A stretch of DNA of 46,522 bases from Candidatus Woesearchaeota archaeon (GTDB taxonomy: Archaea > Nanobdellota > Nanobdellia > Woesearchaeales > GW2011-AR4). Location of the stretch: assembly GCA_016187495.1 (NCBI GenBank), contig JACPJP010000011.1, positions 1-46,522 of the forward strand, given 5' to 3'. A program made the translations under genes and the position numbers. Position 1 is the first letter of the stretch. The number at the start of each line of letters is the position of its first letter. Shown here in pieces: positions 1 through 9,974 of the stretch. Below the pieces are notes generated by a model. It searched no databases. It worked only from the letters and a program-made list of their open reading frames with translations, and was not told where the DNA came from.

Positions 1-3000
1 AAAAAAGAAAAAATGATGATAGCTGAGCAGCAGGAAGAGGTTTTGGAAAATCTTGACTTAAATTACGATTTTGAATTAAAAAACAAGTTTTCAAGTGTAA
101 ATGGCTTTAGCGGAGAAGTTACGGAAGAAGGGCTTGAAAAACTGAAAAATGACCCAAATGTCAAAAGAGTTTACCCTAATAGGCCTGTAAAAGCCTTCCT
201 GTCTGACAGTAAAAACATTGTGAATGCGACAAATGCGTGGAGATTAATCTACAATTCAAGCAATTTGACTGGAAAAGGAGAAACAGTATGCATTATTGAT
301 ACGGGGGTTGATTATACACATTCTGACTTGGGAAATTGTGCTAGCACATCAAATATTAATGGCAGGTCATGCGCAAAAGTTATTGGGGGATATGATTTTG
401 TAAATAATGATGAAAACCCGATAGATGACAATGGCCATGGAACGCATGTTGCAGGAATTGTTGCTTCAACTAATGTAACTTATAGGGGTATTGCGCCTGA
501 TGCTAATATTGTTGCAATTAAGGTGCTCGATTCTGGAGGCAATGGGAATACCGCCGATCTAATTAGCGGCATTGATTGGTGCTGTGATACAAGCGATAAC
601 CCTCTGCTAGTAAACTCAATACATAATGCAATAAATAGCAATATATCGGTTATTGTTGCAGCTGGGAATGATGACAATTCACCATTAGGAGTTAGCAGCC
701 CAGCATGCATATCTAATGTCACAGTTGTCGGCTCAACAACAAAAAGCAATTCAATTTCGTCATTTTCAGATTTATGGGGTCTGCCAATGCTACTTGCTCC
801 AGGTTCTAGTATAACTTCGTTACAAGCAAATGGAGCAGATACGACAGGTTGTAGTGTTGTTGATTCCAATATGATGACATGTTCTGGAACATCAATGGCA
901 ACTCCAATGGTGGCAGGAGCTTTCGCCCTGATACACCAGTACTTCAAGCTGACAGAAAACAAAGTCATAATGCCGAATGAGACGCAAAGATACCTCAACA
1001 ATACAGGAAAGCAAATTACTGACACAGGAGGCAGCGGATTGACATTTTCAAGAATTAATATTTTCGAGGCAATAAAATCTTTGGACAAGTTAAGCCCAAA
1101 TATCACAATAACAAATGCAAATAACAGCATAAGAACAAATATTACATTCATTGTAAATACAATATCTAATGAAGTCCTCTCAAATGCGACATTAGAGATA
1201 AATAATACAAACTACACGATGTCGGGCTCCGGATTAAGCTGGAGTGCCAACATAAGCAGCATAAAGAATGGGACTTATACATACAAGGCTTACGGAAACG
1301 ACAGCTTTGGAAACAATAATATTTCTAATACTTTCACTATAAACATAGATTTAATAGCTCCATACTGGTCAAATAATATTACAAATGCAAGTAATGTAAA
1401 CGACTTAAAAAAAGATGATTCAATCCAATTCAATGTTACATGGGATGATACAACAGATTTATCAAGTTTTATTTTTAGCTGGAATGACACTGGCTTATGG
1501 CAAAATGTTACAAATGGAAGCTTAAGCGGAAAAGTCCAGATTGTCTCCATAAACAAAACAGTAACAGCTACAAGAGGAAATGCTGTTGGATACAAATTTT
1601 ATGCAAACGACTCTACAAATAATTTTAATGAAACAGACACATGGATTTTTTCAGTCGCTAATGCTATCCCATCAGTTTTAAATATAACAATAAATTCATC
1701 TGACGAGATTAATAGGACAAATGCGACATTGTTGGGCATTTTTTCCTATTCTGATATTGATAATGATGCTCTTTCTGGAAACGAAACCAAATGGTACAAT
1801 AATACAGAAGAAGTATTGGAATTAATAAATTATACAGCAATAACCTCAAACTATACAAAGAAAAACCAGAACTGGACTCTTTCCATAAGAGTTTATGACG
1901 GCTTTAACTGGAGCGAGTGGGCAAACAGCACAAAAATTATAATAAGAAATACAAAGCCCGAAATTAACATAAGCATTGACAGCATAACCATAAACGAGAC
2001 TCAAAAAGTAAACATAACAACAAACGCATCCGACATAGACAATGAAGCATTGACATTCACAATTAATGACTCAGCAAGATTTAGCTTAAATGGGATTTAT
2101 TTTATCTGGAACACAAATTTGACTGATTCTGGAAATTATAATTTGAATATAACAGTAAATGACACAGAGGGCATAGACTCAAAAATTATAACAGTTACTG
2201 TTTTAGACGCCCGCGACCTTGACAATGACGGAAATCCTGATTTTAATGATACTGATGACGACAATGACAATATCAATGATGACAATGACTTCCTTCTTGG
2301 AAATGCCTCAAGCATTAATTCCACTCCAGATTTAAACCTTAATCTAACTATTAATGGAACTACAAATTTGTCAAAATTATTCAACGGAACTTTCCCTATA
2401 AGGATAACTACAAATATTTCCAATAATCTAACAAATTCCACATTAAATCTTGTTGAGTTTGAATTTACATTTAACTCGTCAAATAACTTGGATATTGGCA
2501 GCATTACAACAAACTACACTTTCAGCGGCTTCAGCGGATTATCTTTGAGGGGGTTTACAAGGCCCTCCAGCAATTTTACCAAGAATTTTACCATAGATAA
2601 AGTAAACACAACTGCAAAAGCAGTATGCATAAAAGACGCAGATGCAAGCTTCGAGAACATAAGCGGTTCTTGCAATGGCAATAATGAATTTTTGGTTAAT
2701 TGCAATAATGTAACCAGCAATGGATATACCTGTTTTGATACAGGAACAAGATACAAGATTACCGGATTAAATCACTCTGCCCTGAAAGAGCTTTGCGTTG
2801 ATAATGACGGAGATGGTTATGGTGATGGCTGCAACTTAGGCAGCGATAATTGCGATAGCAACCCAAGCCAGCATACTTCATCAGGGTGTAATCCATCTGA
2901 TTCTGACTCCTCAGGCGGTGGGGGCGGAGACTCTGGAGGCGGTGGTGGAGGTGGTGGAGCATTTTATATATGCAACATGGACTGGAGCTGCACATCATGG

Positions 3001-3387
3001 TCAGCATGCGAAAACAGCTGGCAGACTAGGGAATGCTCATTCATCAAAGTTTCCCAGCATACTACCAACGAATCATGCGCAACTATAGATAATGTCCCTC
3101 AAAGGGCTAAAAAATGCAAAGCTATTGTACAAGAAAACGAAACTATAGAAAAAGCCGAGGATATTCTTAATAAAACTGCTAATGGTAAATCTAGTGGCAA
3201 ATCTGGTATAGGCATAACTGGAGCTGCTATAAAAGATATAGAAAAAGGAACAAGAAATTTATTTGTCGGTGTAATAATCATTGCCTTAATTGTTGCTGTT
3301 GGAATATCAATCTATATTGTTGCTTTTGGGACAAAAGAGCAAAAAGATAAAATCAAAGGGCTGCTAAACAGAAAAAAGCCTGAATGA
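1..3387 (+). CDS. Cell-surface subtilisin-like serine protease (S8), N-terminus cut by window edge
   Basis: Secreted, membrane-anchored endopeptidase. The frame is open to base 1, so the ATG at 13 need not be the start and a signal peptide may lie outside; numbering here is from that ATG. Residues 1-75 resemble an I9 propeptide. The S8 triad is complete: Asp96 (IIDTGVD), His142 (GHGTHVAG), Ser294 (SGTSMATP). Residues ~360-735 are Asn/Thr-rich beta modules with many N-glycosylation-type sequons. An Asp-rich calcium-binding-like stretch (~737-765), a second Asp-rich Cys-containing stretch, a Gly-rich linker and a Cys/Trp-rich thrombospondin-1-like segment follow. A helix near 1085-1107 with a Lys-rich tail anchors the protein. 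Convergent with nusA, 7 bases apart. Function certain at family level; substrate unknown. Confidence 0.93.
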   Translation, partial: KKEKMMIAEQQEEVLENLDLNYDFELKNKFSSVNGFSGEVTEEGLEKLKNDPNVKRVYPNRPVKAFLSDSKNIVNATNAWRLIYNSSNLTGKGETVCIIDTGVDYTHSDLGNCASTSNINGRSCAKVIGGYDFVNNDENPIDDNGHGTHVAGIVASTNVTYRGIAPDANIVAIKVLDSGGNGNTADLISGIDWCCDTSDNPLLVNSIHNAINSNISVIVAAGNDDNSPLGVSSPACISNVTVVGSTTKSNSISSFSDLWGLPMLLAPGSSITSLQANGADTTGCSVVDSNMMTCSGTSMATPMVAGAFALIHQYFKLTENKVIMPNETQRYLNNTGKQITDTGGSGLTFSRINIFEAIKSLDKLSPNITITNANNSIRTNITFIVNTISNEVLSNATLEINNTNYTMSGSGLSWSANISSIKNGTYTYKAYGNDSFGNNNISNTFTINIDLIAPYWSNNITNASNVNDLKKDDSIQFNVTWDDTTDLSSFIFSWNDTGLWQNVTNGSLSGKVQIVSINKTVTATRGNAVGYKFYANDSTNNFNETDTWIFSVANAIPSVLNITINSSDEINRTNATLLGIFSYSDIDNDALSGNETKWYNNTEEVLELINYTAITSNYTKKNQNWTLSIRVYDGFNWSEWANSTKIIIRNTKPEINISIDSITINETQKVNITTNASDIDNEALTFTINDSARFSLNGIYFIWNTNLTDSGNYNLNITVNDTEGIDSKIITVTVLDARDLDNDGNPDFNDTDDDNDNINDDNDFLLGNASSINSTPDLNLNLTINGTTNLSKLFNGTFPIRITTNISNNLTNSTLNLVEFEFTFNSSNNLDIGSITTNYTFSGFSGLSLRGFTRPSSNFTKNFTIDKVNTTAKAVCIKDADASFENISGSCNGNNEFLVNCNNVTSNGYTCFDTGTRYKITGLNHSALKELCVDNDGDGYGDGCNLGSDNCDSNPSQHTSSGCNPSDSDSSGGGGGDSGGGGGGGGAFYICNMDWSCTSWSACENSWQTRECSFIKVSQHTTNESCATIDNVPQRAKKCKAIVQENETIEKAEDILNKTANGKSSGKSGIGITGAAIKDIEKGTRNLFVGVIIIALIVAVGISIYIVAFGTKEQKDKIKGLLNRKKPE

Positions 3388-3394
3388 ATTTGAA

Positions 3395-3805
3395 TTAAGC
3401 AACCATAACTTCATTGTCAAAAAACCTCTTGACAACATTGTTTATAAAATTTATATTGTGCCGGTCTCTCCCTATGAGCATGCCTTTTGATTTTACATCA
3501 TTGCAGTAAATATTGACTATGCCATTTTCTTCCTTAATCTCTTTTGCCTTGATTGGATAAATAAGGTTCTGGACAAATTGTGCAAGATTATTATTGAATT
3601 CCACAAGCCTTATTTTCTTTTTCACAAGATTCTCAATTCTTTTTACGTTTGAGCCTTGCTTCCCGATGGCCTTGCCCATGTCATTCTCATTGACTATAAA
3701 AAGTATCTGCTCGTTGACAATGCAATCTTTTACTTTTGCTGCTGTAAGAGACTCAAAGATTGAAATGTACTGCATTACATCTGCACTATACCTTATCCTT
3801 GCCAC
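3395..3805 (-). CDS. nusA: Archaeal NusA-like KH-domain transcription factor
   Basis: 136-residue protein of two KH domains, the short archaeal NusA that lacks the N-terminal RNAP-binding and S1 domains of bacterial NusA. The first KH has a clear GxxG loop (GKQG, about residues 48-51). The second has a changed loop (GRDR), as often in this family. It is the last gene of the RNAP operon and abuts rpl30e without a gap, the usual archaeal arrangement. Expected role is RNA binding during elongation or termination. The str genes (S12, S7, EF-1A) that usually follow are absent; a convergent protease lies next. Confidence 0.93.
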   Translation of the reverse strand: MARIRYSADVMQYISIFESLTAAKVKDCIVNEQILFIVNENDMGKAIGKQGSNVKRIENLVKKKIRLVEFNNNLAQFVQNLIYPIKAKEIKEENGIVNIYCNDVKSKGMLIGRDRHNINFINNVVKRFFDNEVMVA

Positions 3806-4090
3806 TTACTCACCTTTAAGGATGGAAAGAACAGAAACAGAAAAAGGCTTTTTGCAAATAACGCCAAGCTCGTCATTAGGGTACCTTACCCTGATTGTTT
3901 CAGCCTTGCTGAGATCAGCATAATAATTGATGTCATTAACAACGCGCTCAGCGCAATTTGAGCTCAAGAGCACCTTGTCAACTTTTCCTAGCTTAAGGCT
4001 TTTGATGGTTCTTTCGGTACCTATTATAATATTCTTAGCCTTGATAAGCTTCTTAATTTCAGTTGAGCTAAACGATTTTTTCATCGCCAT
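3806..4090 (-). CDS. rpl30e: Ribosomal protein L30e
   Basis: 94 residues, normal L30e length, with the L7Ae/L30e-fold core: a basic N-terminus, the IIGTERTIKSLKLGKV segment, a VLLSSNCAE strand-turn and a GVICKKPF segment. It lies between rpoA2 and nusA, its standard place in archaeal RNAP operons, 4 bases after rpoA2 and directly abutting nusA. Large-subunit protein. The family can bind kink-turns, which is not evident from the sequence alone. Confidence 0.95.
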   Translation of the reverse strand: MAMKKSFSSTEIKKLIKAKNIIIGTERTIKSLKLGKVDKVLLSSNCAERVVNDINYYADLSKAETIRVRYPNDELGVICKKPFSVSVLSILKGE

Positions 4091-4094
4091 TTTT

Positions 4095-5243
4095 TTAGTT
4101 TTTACCGTTCTTTGGCTTCATGATTAAATCTGTCATTCCCGTACCTATAGGCACAACCTGGTTAAGCATGACGTTCTCAACAACAGAGTTGAGGTTGTCT
4201 ATCTCCCCTATAAGGGCCGCATTTATGATGTGTTTTATAGGGGTTTCAAAACTTGCACGGGCCAACGCAGATGCTTTCTCGCTTACAACGCCATACCTTG
4301 TGATGCCCTTTACTGCGCCAGAAACACACATTGTGTCTGCAACCAGCATTATATGCCTTATATCAACATTAAAGCCCTGGTTCTCTATCACCTTAAAAAC
4401 TTCATTAATTATAGATTGCCTGGCAGCCTCTATGCCTAAAATTTCCCGGATTTCATCAACATTATTGGTTGTTGTTCGGTAATGGTCTACACCTTCAAGC
4501 TGCAAAACATCTGCAAGATTGGAGCCTGAAGTCATTATTAGGTATTCTTCCCCGCGTTTTACAGGCAATACCTGGCTTATGCCTTTTACGCCCTTGATAT
4601 GGACATCTTTTATTTTTTCCTTGGCCCTGTATACTTCGTTAACGGACTCTTCCTTGCTTTTCATCCTCAGCAATATGGAATCCTTGTTATCCTTGGCATT
4701 AAACCCTTTTACCTGCTTGCCAATGCTGCTTATTACATACGAGTTATTTATGTTGAGGCTTTTCATTTTTTCCTTGTCCAGCTTAACCTCTATTTCAGAG
4801 TCAATCAAGCTAATAGAGAATTCCAAAGCTATGTCGCTTAATTTTGTCTCTTTAAGCGCAAGTGCGAATTCCCTTATGTCCTTGCCTTTTGAATATGGCT
4901 GCTTAAGGTAGATTTCCATCGAAGGAGTTTGCAGCTCTTTTCTTCCATCGAGTATCTCAATAATTCTTGGCAGGCCTAAAGTAACGTTCATCTCCATAAC
5001 CCCTGCGAAGTGGAATGTGTTTAACGTCATTTGGGTTCCTGGCTCTCCAATAGACTCGGCAGATATTAACCCCACTGATTCCCCTGCTTGTACGCGCGCA
5101 TTATTGTATTCATCTACTGCAGTATCAAGTATCTTCTTAAGCTTGGACTCATTGACTTTGCCTTTTTTCTCAAGATAATCTCTCAGATCGTCAAGCATCT
5201 TTTTTGGAAGCTTGTCCGCATATTCACCCATTATCTTTTCCAT
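4095..5243 (-). CDS. rpoA2: DNA-directed RNA polymerase subunit A'' (C-terminal part of the largest subunit)
   Basis: 382 residues. Contains the trigger-loop region SAESIGEPGTQMTLNTFH (about 61-78), which contacts the incoming NTP, and the C-terminal cleft/jaw elements ending near PIGTGMTDL. Together with A' it equals one bacterial beta' subunit. A'/A'' splitting is the archaeal hallmark. Unlike the tightly packed rest of the operon, 130 bases separate it from rpoA1, and that spacer holds a dispersed repeat (5251-5360) also seen at 20840-20952. The start is the ATG at 5243; an in-frame ATG occurs 4 codons later. Confidence 0.97.
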   Translation of the reverse strand: MEKIMGEYADKLPKKMLDDLRDYLEKKGKVNESKLKKILDTAVDEYNNARVQAGESVGLISAESIGEPGTQMTLNTFHFAGVMEMNVTLGLPRIIEILDGRKELQTPSMEIYLKQPYSKGKDIREFALALKETKLSDIALEFSISLIDSEIEVKLDKEKMKSLNINNSYVISSIGKQVKGFNAKDNKDSILLRMKSKEESVNEVYRAKEKIKDVHIKGVKGISQVLPVKRGEEYLIMTSGSNLADVLQLEGVDHYRTTTNNVDEIREILGIEAARQSIINEVFKVIENQGFNVDIRHIMLVADTMCVSGAVKGITRYGVVSEKASALARASFETPIKHIINAALIGEIDNLNSVVENVMLNQVVPIGTGMTDLIMKPKNGKN

Positions 5244-5250
5244 TTTTATC

Positions 5251-5360
5251 TAGCAAAAAATCCTCATATTATTTTTTTATTTTTATTGTGTTGATATTAT
5301 TGTTGTGAATCTCAAATTAATTTTAATTTTTTATGAACTTGGCTGTGTTTCATATTGTAC
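5251..5360. repeat. Dispersed repeat R1, copy A (rpoA1-rpoA2 spacer)
   Basis: About 110 bases starting TAGCAAAAAATC align with 20840-20952. A core of more than 30 bases, beginning TTTTATTGTGTTGATATT, is identical, followed by a weaker ACTTGG(C/T)TGTG block. In both places the repeat starts just past a stop codon of a minus-strand gene (rpoA1 here, UPF0147 there), so on the transcribed strand it is a 3'-UTR-like segment. I see no strong hairpin and no ORF in it. Confidence 0.75.
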
Positions 5361-5373
5361 TTCCCAATGGTTT

Positions 5374-8139
5374 TTATCCAACTGATTTTACTATTCTCTT
5401 CACATTAATAAGTCCCTTTTCTGATTTTGAAACATCTATCCCATCCTCGCCATAATCAAACTGGATTATCCTGTTAGAGGAGTCTCTAACGCTGCCATCA
5501 TACTCAACTTTTAGGTCCTGCATAGCATTCGCCAATCTTCTGTACAAATAGCCCGATTTTGGAGTCCTCAATGCAGTATCCATTAATGAGTCTCTTCCAG
5601 TCATAGATCCAAAGTAAAATTCCGTCGGTGTAAGCCCTGTCTTAAATCCATTGCTTATAAAACCGCGAGCTTCAGAGCTTAAATCCATCCTTTTATAGGA
5701 AGATAATGTCCTTTCAGCAAAGCCCTTTTCTATCCTTTTGCCGCGCATAGCCTGCTGGCCAACGCAAGCTGCCATTTGCGCCAGGTTAAGTAAATTGCCT
5801 CTAGCGCCTGATTTTGCCATTATCATTGTATGCGAACCCTGATCCGCAAAATCCTCCACAATTTTTCCTGTTTCGTTCCTTGCTTTGTTCAGCACTTCCA
5901 AAATCCTTAGTTCGAGGCTTTCCTGCAGCGTCTTCCCAGGGAACGCATCAAGCTTGTTATCTTTAAACTCGCTGATCAAATGGTCTACCTCCTTCCTTGC
6001 GTTGTCTAAGGTTTCCTTTATTTTCAACCTTGCATTTTCAGGAAGGTCTGTATCTGAAATTACGGAAGAAAACCCATTCCTCAAGAGGACCTCTATGCCA
6101 AGCCTAAAAATCTTTCCAAGAAGGTCTATTGTAAAAGCCTTGCCGTATCTCTTGTGCATGTTTCTTAGCAATAATCCTGAGCCTTCGCCTAAATTGGCCC
6201 TGTCCATATATCCCTCTACAAGCTTTCCATCTTTAATAGTGACTTCCTCGTTTTCTCTTGTTTTTCCTGTAAAGTTAAAATCGTCCGGAATCAAAGCGGA
6301 AAACACTTCTTTGCCATCAACTTTTTCTTTTCTTGGAAGCTTTGAAAAATTATCTATGCCAACCGCTGCAAGCAGGTCAATTGCCTCGTTCTTGCTCAAC
6401 TCCATGTTTTTTGTAAGAAGATAGTTTCCTGAAATAGCATCTTGCACGCAGCCAATAATGCTCAAGCCATACCTTACAGAAATAAGCTGTGTCTGGACTT
6501 CCATTAAAATCTCGGCTTCTGCACGCGCCTCTTCTGTTTGGGGTATATGCAGGTTCATTTCATCACCGTCAAAATCGGCATTATAAGGGTGGCAGACAGC
6601 GGGGTTTAGCCTTAATGTCTTTCCTGGAAGAACTTTAACGCGATGACACATCATTGACATCCTATGCAGGCTTGGCTGCCTGTTAAAAACAGCAATATCT
6701 CCATCCATAAGGTGCCTTTCAACGGTGTACCCGGGCTGTATTTCCTCCAATGAGGCTTCTTTGGTCTCATCAGTAATTTTCTTCTTCTTGCCATCAGGCC
6801 TTATTATATAGTTAGCCCCTGGGTATTTTTTCGGACCCATCTCTACAAATTTTTTTAGGTATTCCCTATTCCATGCAGTGACTCTTTCAGGCACTGTAAG
6901 CTTCATTGCTATTATATTAGGGACGCCAACTTCGTTAAGCTCAAGCATAGGATCCGGGCTTATAACTGTCCTTGCGCAGAAATTTGTCCTTTTGCCTGCA
7001 AGATTGTGCCTTATCCTGCCTTCCTTGCTCTTTATCCTTTCTGTTAACGTCTTTAATGGCTGTCCTGATCTATGCCTAGCTGGAGGAAGCTGCGCAATCT
7101 CATTGTCAAAGTAAGTTGTTACATGATACTGGAGTAAATCCCACAAATCCTCTACAATAATTTCCGGAGCGCCAGCATTTATGTTCTCGAACAATCTTTG
7201 GTTTATCCTTACTATGTCTCCAAGCTTGTGCGTAAGATCATCTTCGCTTCTTTCGCCGCTTTCAAGGGTAATACTAGGCCTCATTGTAACTGGAGGTATG
7301 GGCAATAAAGTCAAAACCATCCATTCCGGCCTTACATGCGGAGCATGCAATCCGAAAAGCAAGGTGTCCTCATCCGGAATTTTTTCCAGCCTTGTCCTTA
7401 TCTCTATTGGGCTTATTCTTTTTTCTTCCTCTATGAATGTTGTAGGCTTTTCTAAGGTAATTTTTTTCTGCCTTGCTTTGCAGTTCGGGCATTTGTTTAT
7501 TGTCTTAAGGTTTGTTATTACATCCTTAATTTTATCCCTTCTGGCTTCGATGCCCCTTTCCTTTTCAACCTCATCTAAAATTTCCTTATACCTGCTTAGC
7601 TTGTTTTTAGGGATCAAAATCCTTCCGCAATCCCTGCACGTTGCTTTCAGCAATGTCATGATTATGTTCACGAACTTGATATGTATGATGGGCCTTGCCA
7701 GCTCTATATAGCCAAAATGCCCTATGCATTCCTTTAGCTTGCTTCCGCAGGTTTTGCACCTTAATCCAGGATCGATGACTCCAAGCCTTATGTCCATTAA
7801 GCCCCCATCAACAGGATAGCCTTCCTTGTCATAAAGCTCTGGCGTCACTATCTTAGCTGACGCCATGTCCTTTATCAGCTTCGGGCTCAAAATAGAGAAG
7901 GAAATAGACTTAACCTGCTTTGATATATGAGATTCCTGAGGCTCTATCTCTTCTTTTTTCGGTGCAATAGGACTAGCTTCTGCCGCTGCTGACTCTAATG
8001 CCTCTTCAGGAGTTTGCTCTGCTAATCCTTCTGCCAATAGTTCCGCTTCTTCTGACGGCTTTTCAGCTGCTTCAGCAATTCCTTCTTCTTCCTTTTTTTC
8101 TGCTTTTGCTTCTTTTTCAACAATCTTTTCTTTTGCCAT
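5374..8139 (-). CDS. rpoA1: DNA-directed RNA polymerase subunit A' with acidic N-terminal extension
   Basis: Catalytic largest-subunit part, 921 residues. The active-site motif NADFDGDEMN carries the Mg-binding aspartates at 522, 524 and 526. A clamp zinc site is visible at C128/C131/C138/H141, with a second CxxC...CxxC site about residues 168-222. Residues 1-70 are a Glu/Ala/Lys-rich, probably disordered extension absent from typical archaeal A' subunits, where the conserved region begins near SISFSILSPKLI (~78). The ATG at 8139 lies 11 bases after the rpoB1 stop. A downstream start would remove the extension, but no better start is evident, so I keep the long form. Confidence 0.96.
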   Translation of the reverse strand: MAKEKIVEKEAKAEKKEEEGIAEAAEKPSEEAELLAEGLAEQTPEEALESAAAEASPIAPKKEEIEPQESHISKQVKSISFSILSPKLIKDMASAKIVTPELYDKEGYPVDGGLMDIRLGVIDPGLRCKTCGSKLKECIGHFGYIELARPIIHIKFVNIIMTLLKATCRDCGRILIPKNKLSRYKEILDEVEKERGIEARRDKIKDVITNLKTINKCPNCKARQKKITLEKPTTFIEEEKRISPIEIRTRLEKIPDEDTLLFGLHAPHVRPEWMVLTLLPIPPVTMRPSITLESGERSEDDLTHKLGDIVRINQRLFENINAGAPEIIVEDLWDLLQYHVTTYFDNEIAQLPPARHRSGQPLKTLTERIKSKEGRIRHNLAGKRTNFCARTVISPDPMLELNEVGVPNIIAMKLTVPERVTAWNREYLKKFVEMGPKKYPGANYIIRPDGKKKKITDETKEASLEEIQPGYTVERHLMDGDIAVFNRQPSLHRMSMMCHRVKVLPGKTLRLNPAVCHPYNADFDGDEMNLHIPQTEEARAEAEILMEVQTQLISVRYGLSIIGCVQDAISGNYLLTKNMELSKNEAIDLLAAVGIDNFSKLPRKEKVDGKEVFSALIPDDFNFTGKTRENEEVTIKDGKLVEGYMDRANLGEGSGLLLRNMHKRYGKAFTIDLLGKIFRLGIEVLLRNGFSSVISDTDLPENARLKIKETLDNARKEVDHLISEFKDNKLDAFPGKTLQESLELRILEVLNKARNETGKIVEDFADQGSHTMIMAKSGARGNLLNLAQMAACVGQQAMRGKRIEKGFAERTLSSYKRMDLSSEARGFISNGFKTGLTPTEFYFGSMTGRDSLMDTALRTPKSGYLYRRLANAMQDLKVEYDGSVRDSSNRIIQFDYGEDGIDVSKSEKGLINVKRIVKSVG

Positions 8140-8150
8140 TTTTTATTGAG

Positions 8151-9953
8151 CTAGTACTTATCCTCCAAATGAAGCCTTTGGTATATTCCCAAAGACTTGA
8201 ACTCGTCCAAAATCAGCTTGAATGCGTAGCTTATCTCAACATCGCTTATCTCCACATTTTCCCCGCAGACAGTGCAGTAGCTTTTTCCCTTATACTCGTC
8301 CCTTATAGCTATTAAGCCGCAGTTTTCACATACTGGAACTACGGTCTTATCTGAGTCGAACCTTTCCTTAAGCAGCAATGATGCTCCATGCGCTACAAAA
8401 GTATCCTTTTCCATTTCCCCAAGCCTTAATCCCCCTTCCTTTGCACGGCCTTCTGTCGGTTGCCTTGTAAGCAGCTGTATAGGTCCTCTTGCTCTTGAAT
8501 GTATCTTGTTGGCAACAAGATGTTTTAATTTGAGGTAGTACATGTTGCCTACAAATATCTTGGCAGGCATAATTTCTCCAGTTACGCCATTATAGAAAGT
8601 TTCTACTCCATTTTCCCTGAAGCCTAATAACTTTAACTCTTCTCTCAATTTTTCCTCGGGCTCTGCATCAAAAGTAGTCCCATTCACATACCTTCCGCTT
8701 AATGCTCCAACCTTTCCAGCAAGGATTTCTATTAAATGGCTTATTGTCATTCTTGACGGTATTCCATGGGGGGAAAAGATTAAATCCGGTTTTATTCCAG
8801 ATGCAGAGAATGGCATATCTGATTCCGGCACAATCAGCCCCACAACCCCCTTTTGGCCATGCCTGCTTGTGAATTTGTCTCCTATTTCAGGCACTCTTTC
8901 GTCTCTTAGCCTTACCTGAACCAGCCTATTTCCCTCCTCATTTTCTGTAAGCAAAACAAAATCAACAATTCCTTGCTCGCCATGCTTCATTGCAACAGAG
9001 CTTTCTCTTCTTGTCCCTGCAGCTAAATTGTACTCTTCCAATGAGCTCAAGAATCGAGGAGGGGATGTCTTTCCTATAACCACATCGCCTTCAGCAACCT
9101 GCGCTTCGGGATATATTATCCCGTCCTGTTCCAGGAAGCGGTAATCATGCTCGCTTTTATAGCCTTTAACATCCTTATCCGGAATGCTTATCTGGTCAAT
9201 TAAGCCGCCAGAATAGCGTAATTCTTCAGAAACGCTTGGCCTGTAATATGTGCTTCTTCCAAATCCTCTTTCAATTGAAGCCTTATTGAGTATTATTGCG
9301 TCTTCCATATTGTATCCTTTATAGCTCATGACAGCTACAACTATGTTCTGGCCTGCAGGATGCTTCTCATAATTGCTGATGTCATGCATAATGGACTTCA
9401 CTATTGGCGCCTGAGGATAATGCAGCAGATTAACATCCATGTCCATTCTTACAGAATAATTTGAGGCATAAAGCCCTAAAGCCTGCTTCTGGTTCTTTGA
9501 TCCTGCATTCACTCTTGTAGATTGGTTATAGTTTGAATATGGAACAAGAGAGGTAGTAAGGCCAAACATTGCTAAGGGTGTGATTTCAAGGTGTGTATGT
9601 TCTGATGTGATATCCTTTTCAAAAAATGCAACCAACACATTTTCTTCCTCGCTTGCATCTAAATACTCTATAATCCCCTGTTTCACCAAATCCGACCATG
9701 AGATTTCATTCTTTTCCAGCTGCTTGAGATATTTTTCAGTCAGCAAAGGCTGTCCGTCTTTGACAACTATTAATGGCCTTCGTGCGCGTCCCCTTGAAGA
9801 TTCTATCAAAACCTCGTTAGATTCCTGATTGTGGTAAATATTTAAATTAGAGGTTATGTTTCCTGCCCTGCGATCTTCCCTTATTTTTGCTACAAAAGCT
9901 GGCGCATCATCCACTGTTCCTACAAATTTGCTGTTCAAGTATACTTCTACCAT
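8151..9953 (-). CDS. rpoB1: DNA-directed RNA polymerase subunit B' (C-terminal half of the second-largest subunit)
   Basis: 600 residues. Contains the GDKFTSRHGQKG active-centre motif (about 358-369), the hybrid-binding region with SHLIEILAGK, the RPTEGRAKEGGLRLGEME anchor and a C-terminal zinc ribbon (CENC...CTVC). With B'' it makes a full beta-like subunit. Splitting of rpoB into B'' and B' occurs in several euryarchaeal and related groups. Twenty-one bases downstream of rpoB2 and 11 upstream of rpoA1, so co-transcribed. Confidence 0.97.
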   Translation of the reverse strand: MVEVYLNSKFVGTVDDAPAFVAKIREDRRAGNITSNLNIYHNQESNEVLIESSRGRARRPLIVVKDGQPLLTEKYLKQLEKNEISWSDLVKQGIIEYLDASEEENVLVAFFEKDITSEHTHLEITPLAMFGLTTSLVPYSNYNQSTRVNAGSKNQKQALGLYASNYSVRMDMDVNLLHYPQAPIVKSIMHDISNYEKHPAGQNIVVAVMSYKGYNMEDAIILNKASIERGFGRSTYYRPSVSEELRYSGGLIDQISIPDKDVKGYKSEHDYRFLEQDGIIYPEAQVAEGDVVIGKTSPPRFLSSLEEYNLAAGTRRESSVAMKHGEQGIVDFVLLTENEEGNRLVQVRLRDERVPEIGDKFTSRHGQKGVVGLIVPESDMPFSASGIKPDLIFSPHGIPSRMTISHLIEILAGKVGALSGRYVNGTTFDAEPEEKLREELKLLGFRENGVETFYNGVTGEIMPAKIFVGNMYYLKLKHLVANKIHSRARGPIQLLTRQPTEGRAKEGGLRLGEMEKDTFVAHGASLLLKERFDSDKTVVPVCENCGLIAIRDEYKGKSYCTVCGENVEISDVEISYAFKLILDEFKSLGIYQRLHLEDKY

Positions 9954-9974
9954 TCTATTTTTGCCTTAATTTTC

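Noticed and set aside
14-27. Box C/box D-like sequence (ATGATGA ... CTGA)
   Set aside because: Within coding sequence, far too short between boxes, no C'/D' pair.
480-1151. 223-codon minus-strand ORF inside the protease gene
   Set aside because: Antisense shadow of the S8 catalytic domain; composition unlike a protein and no promoter or ribosome-binding site.
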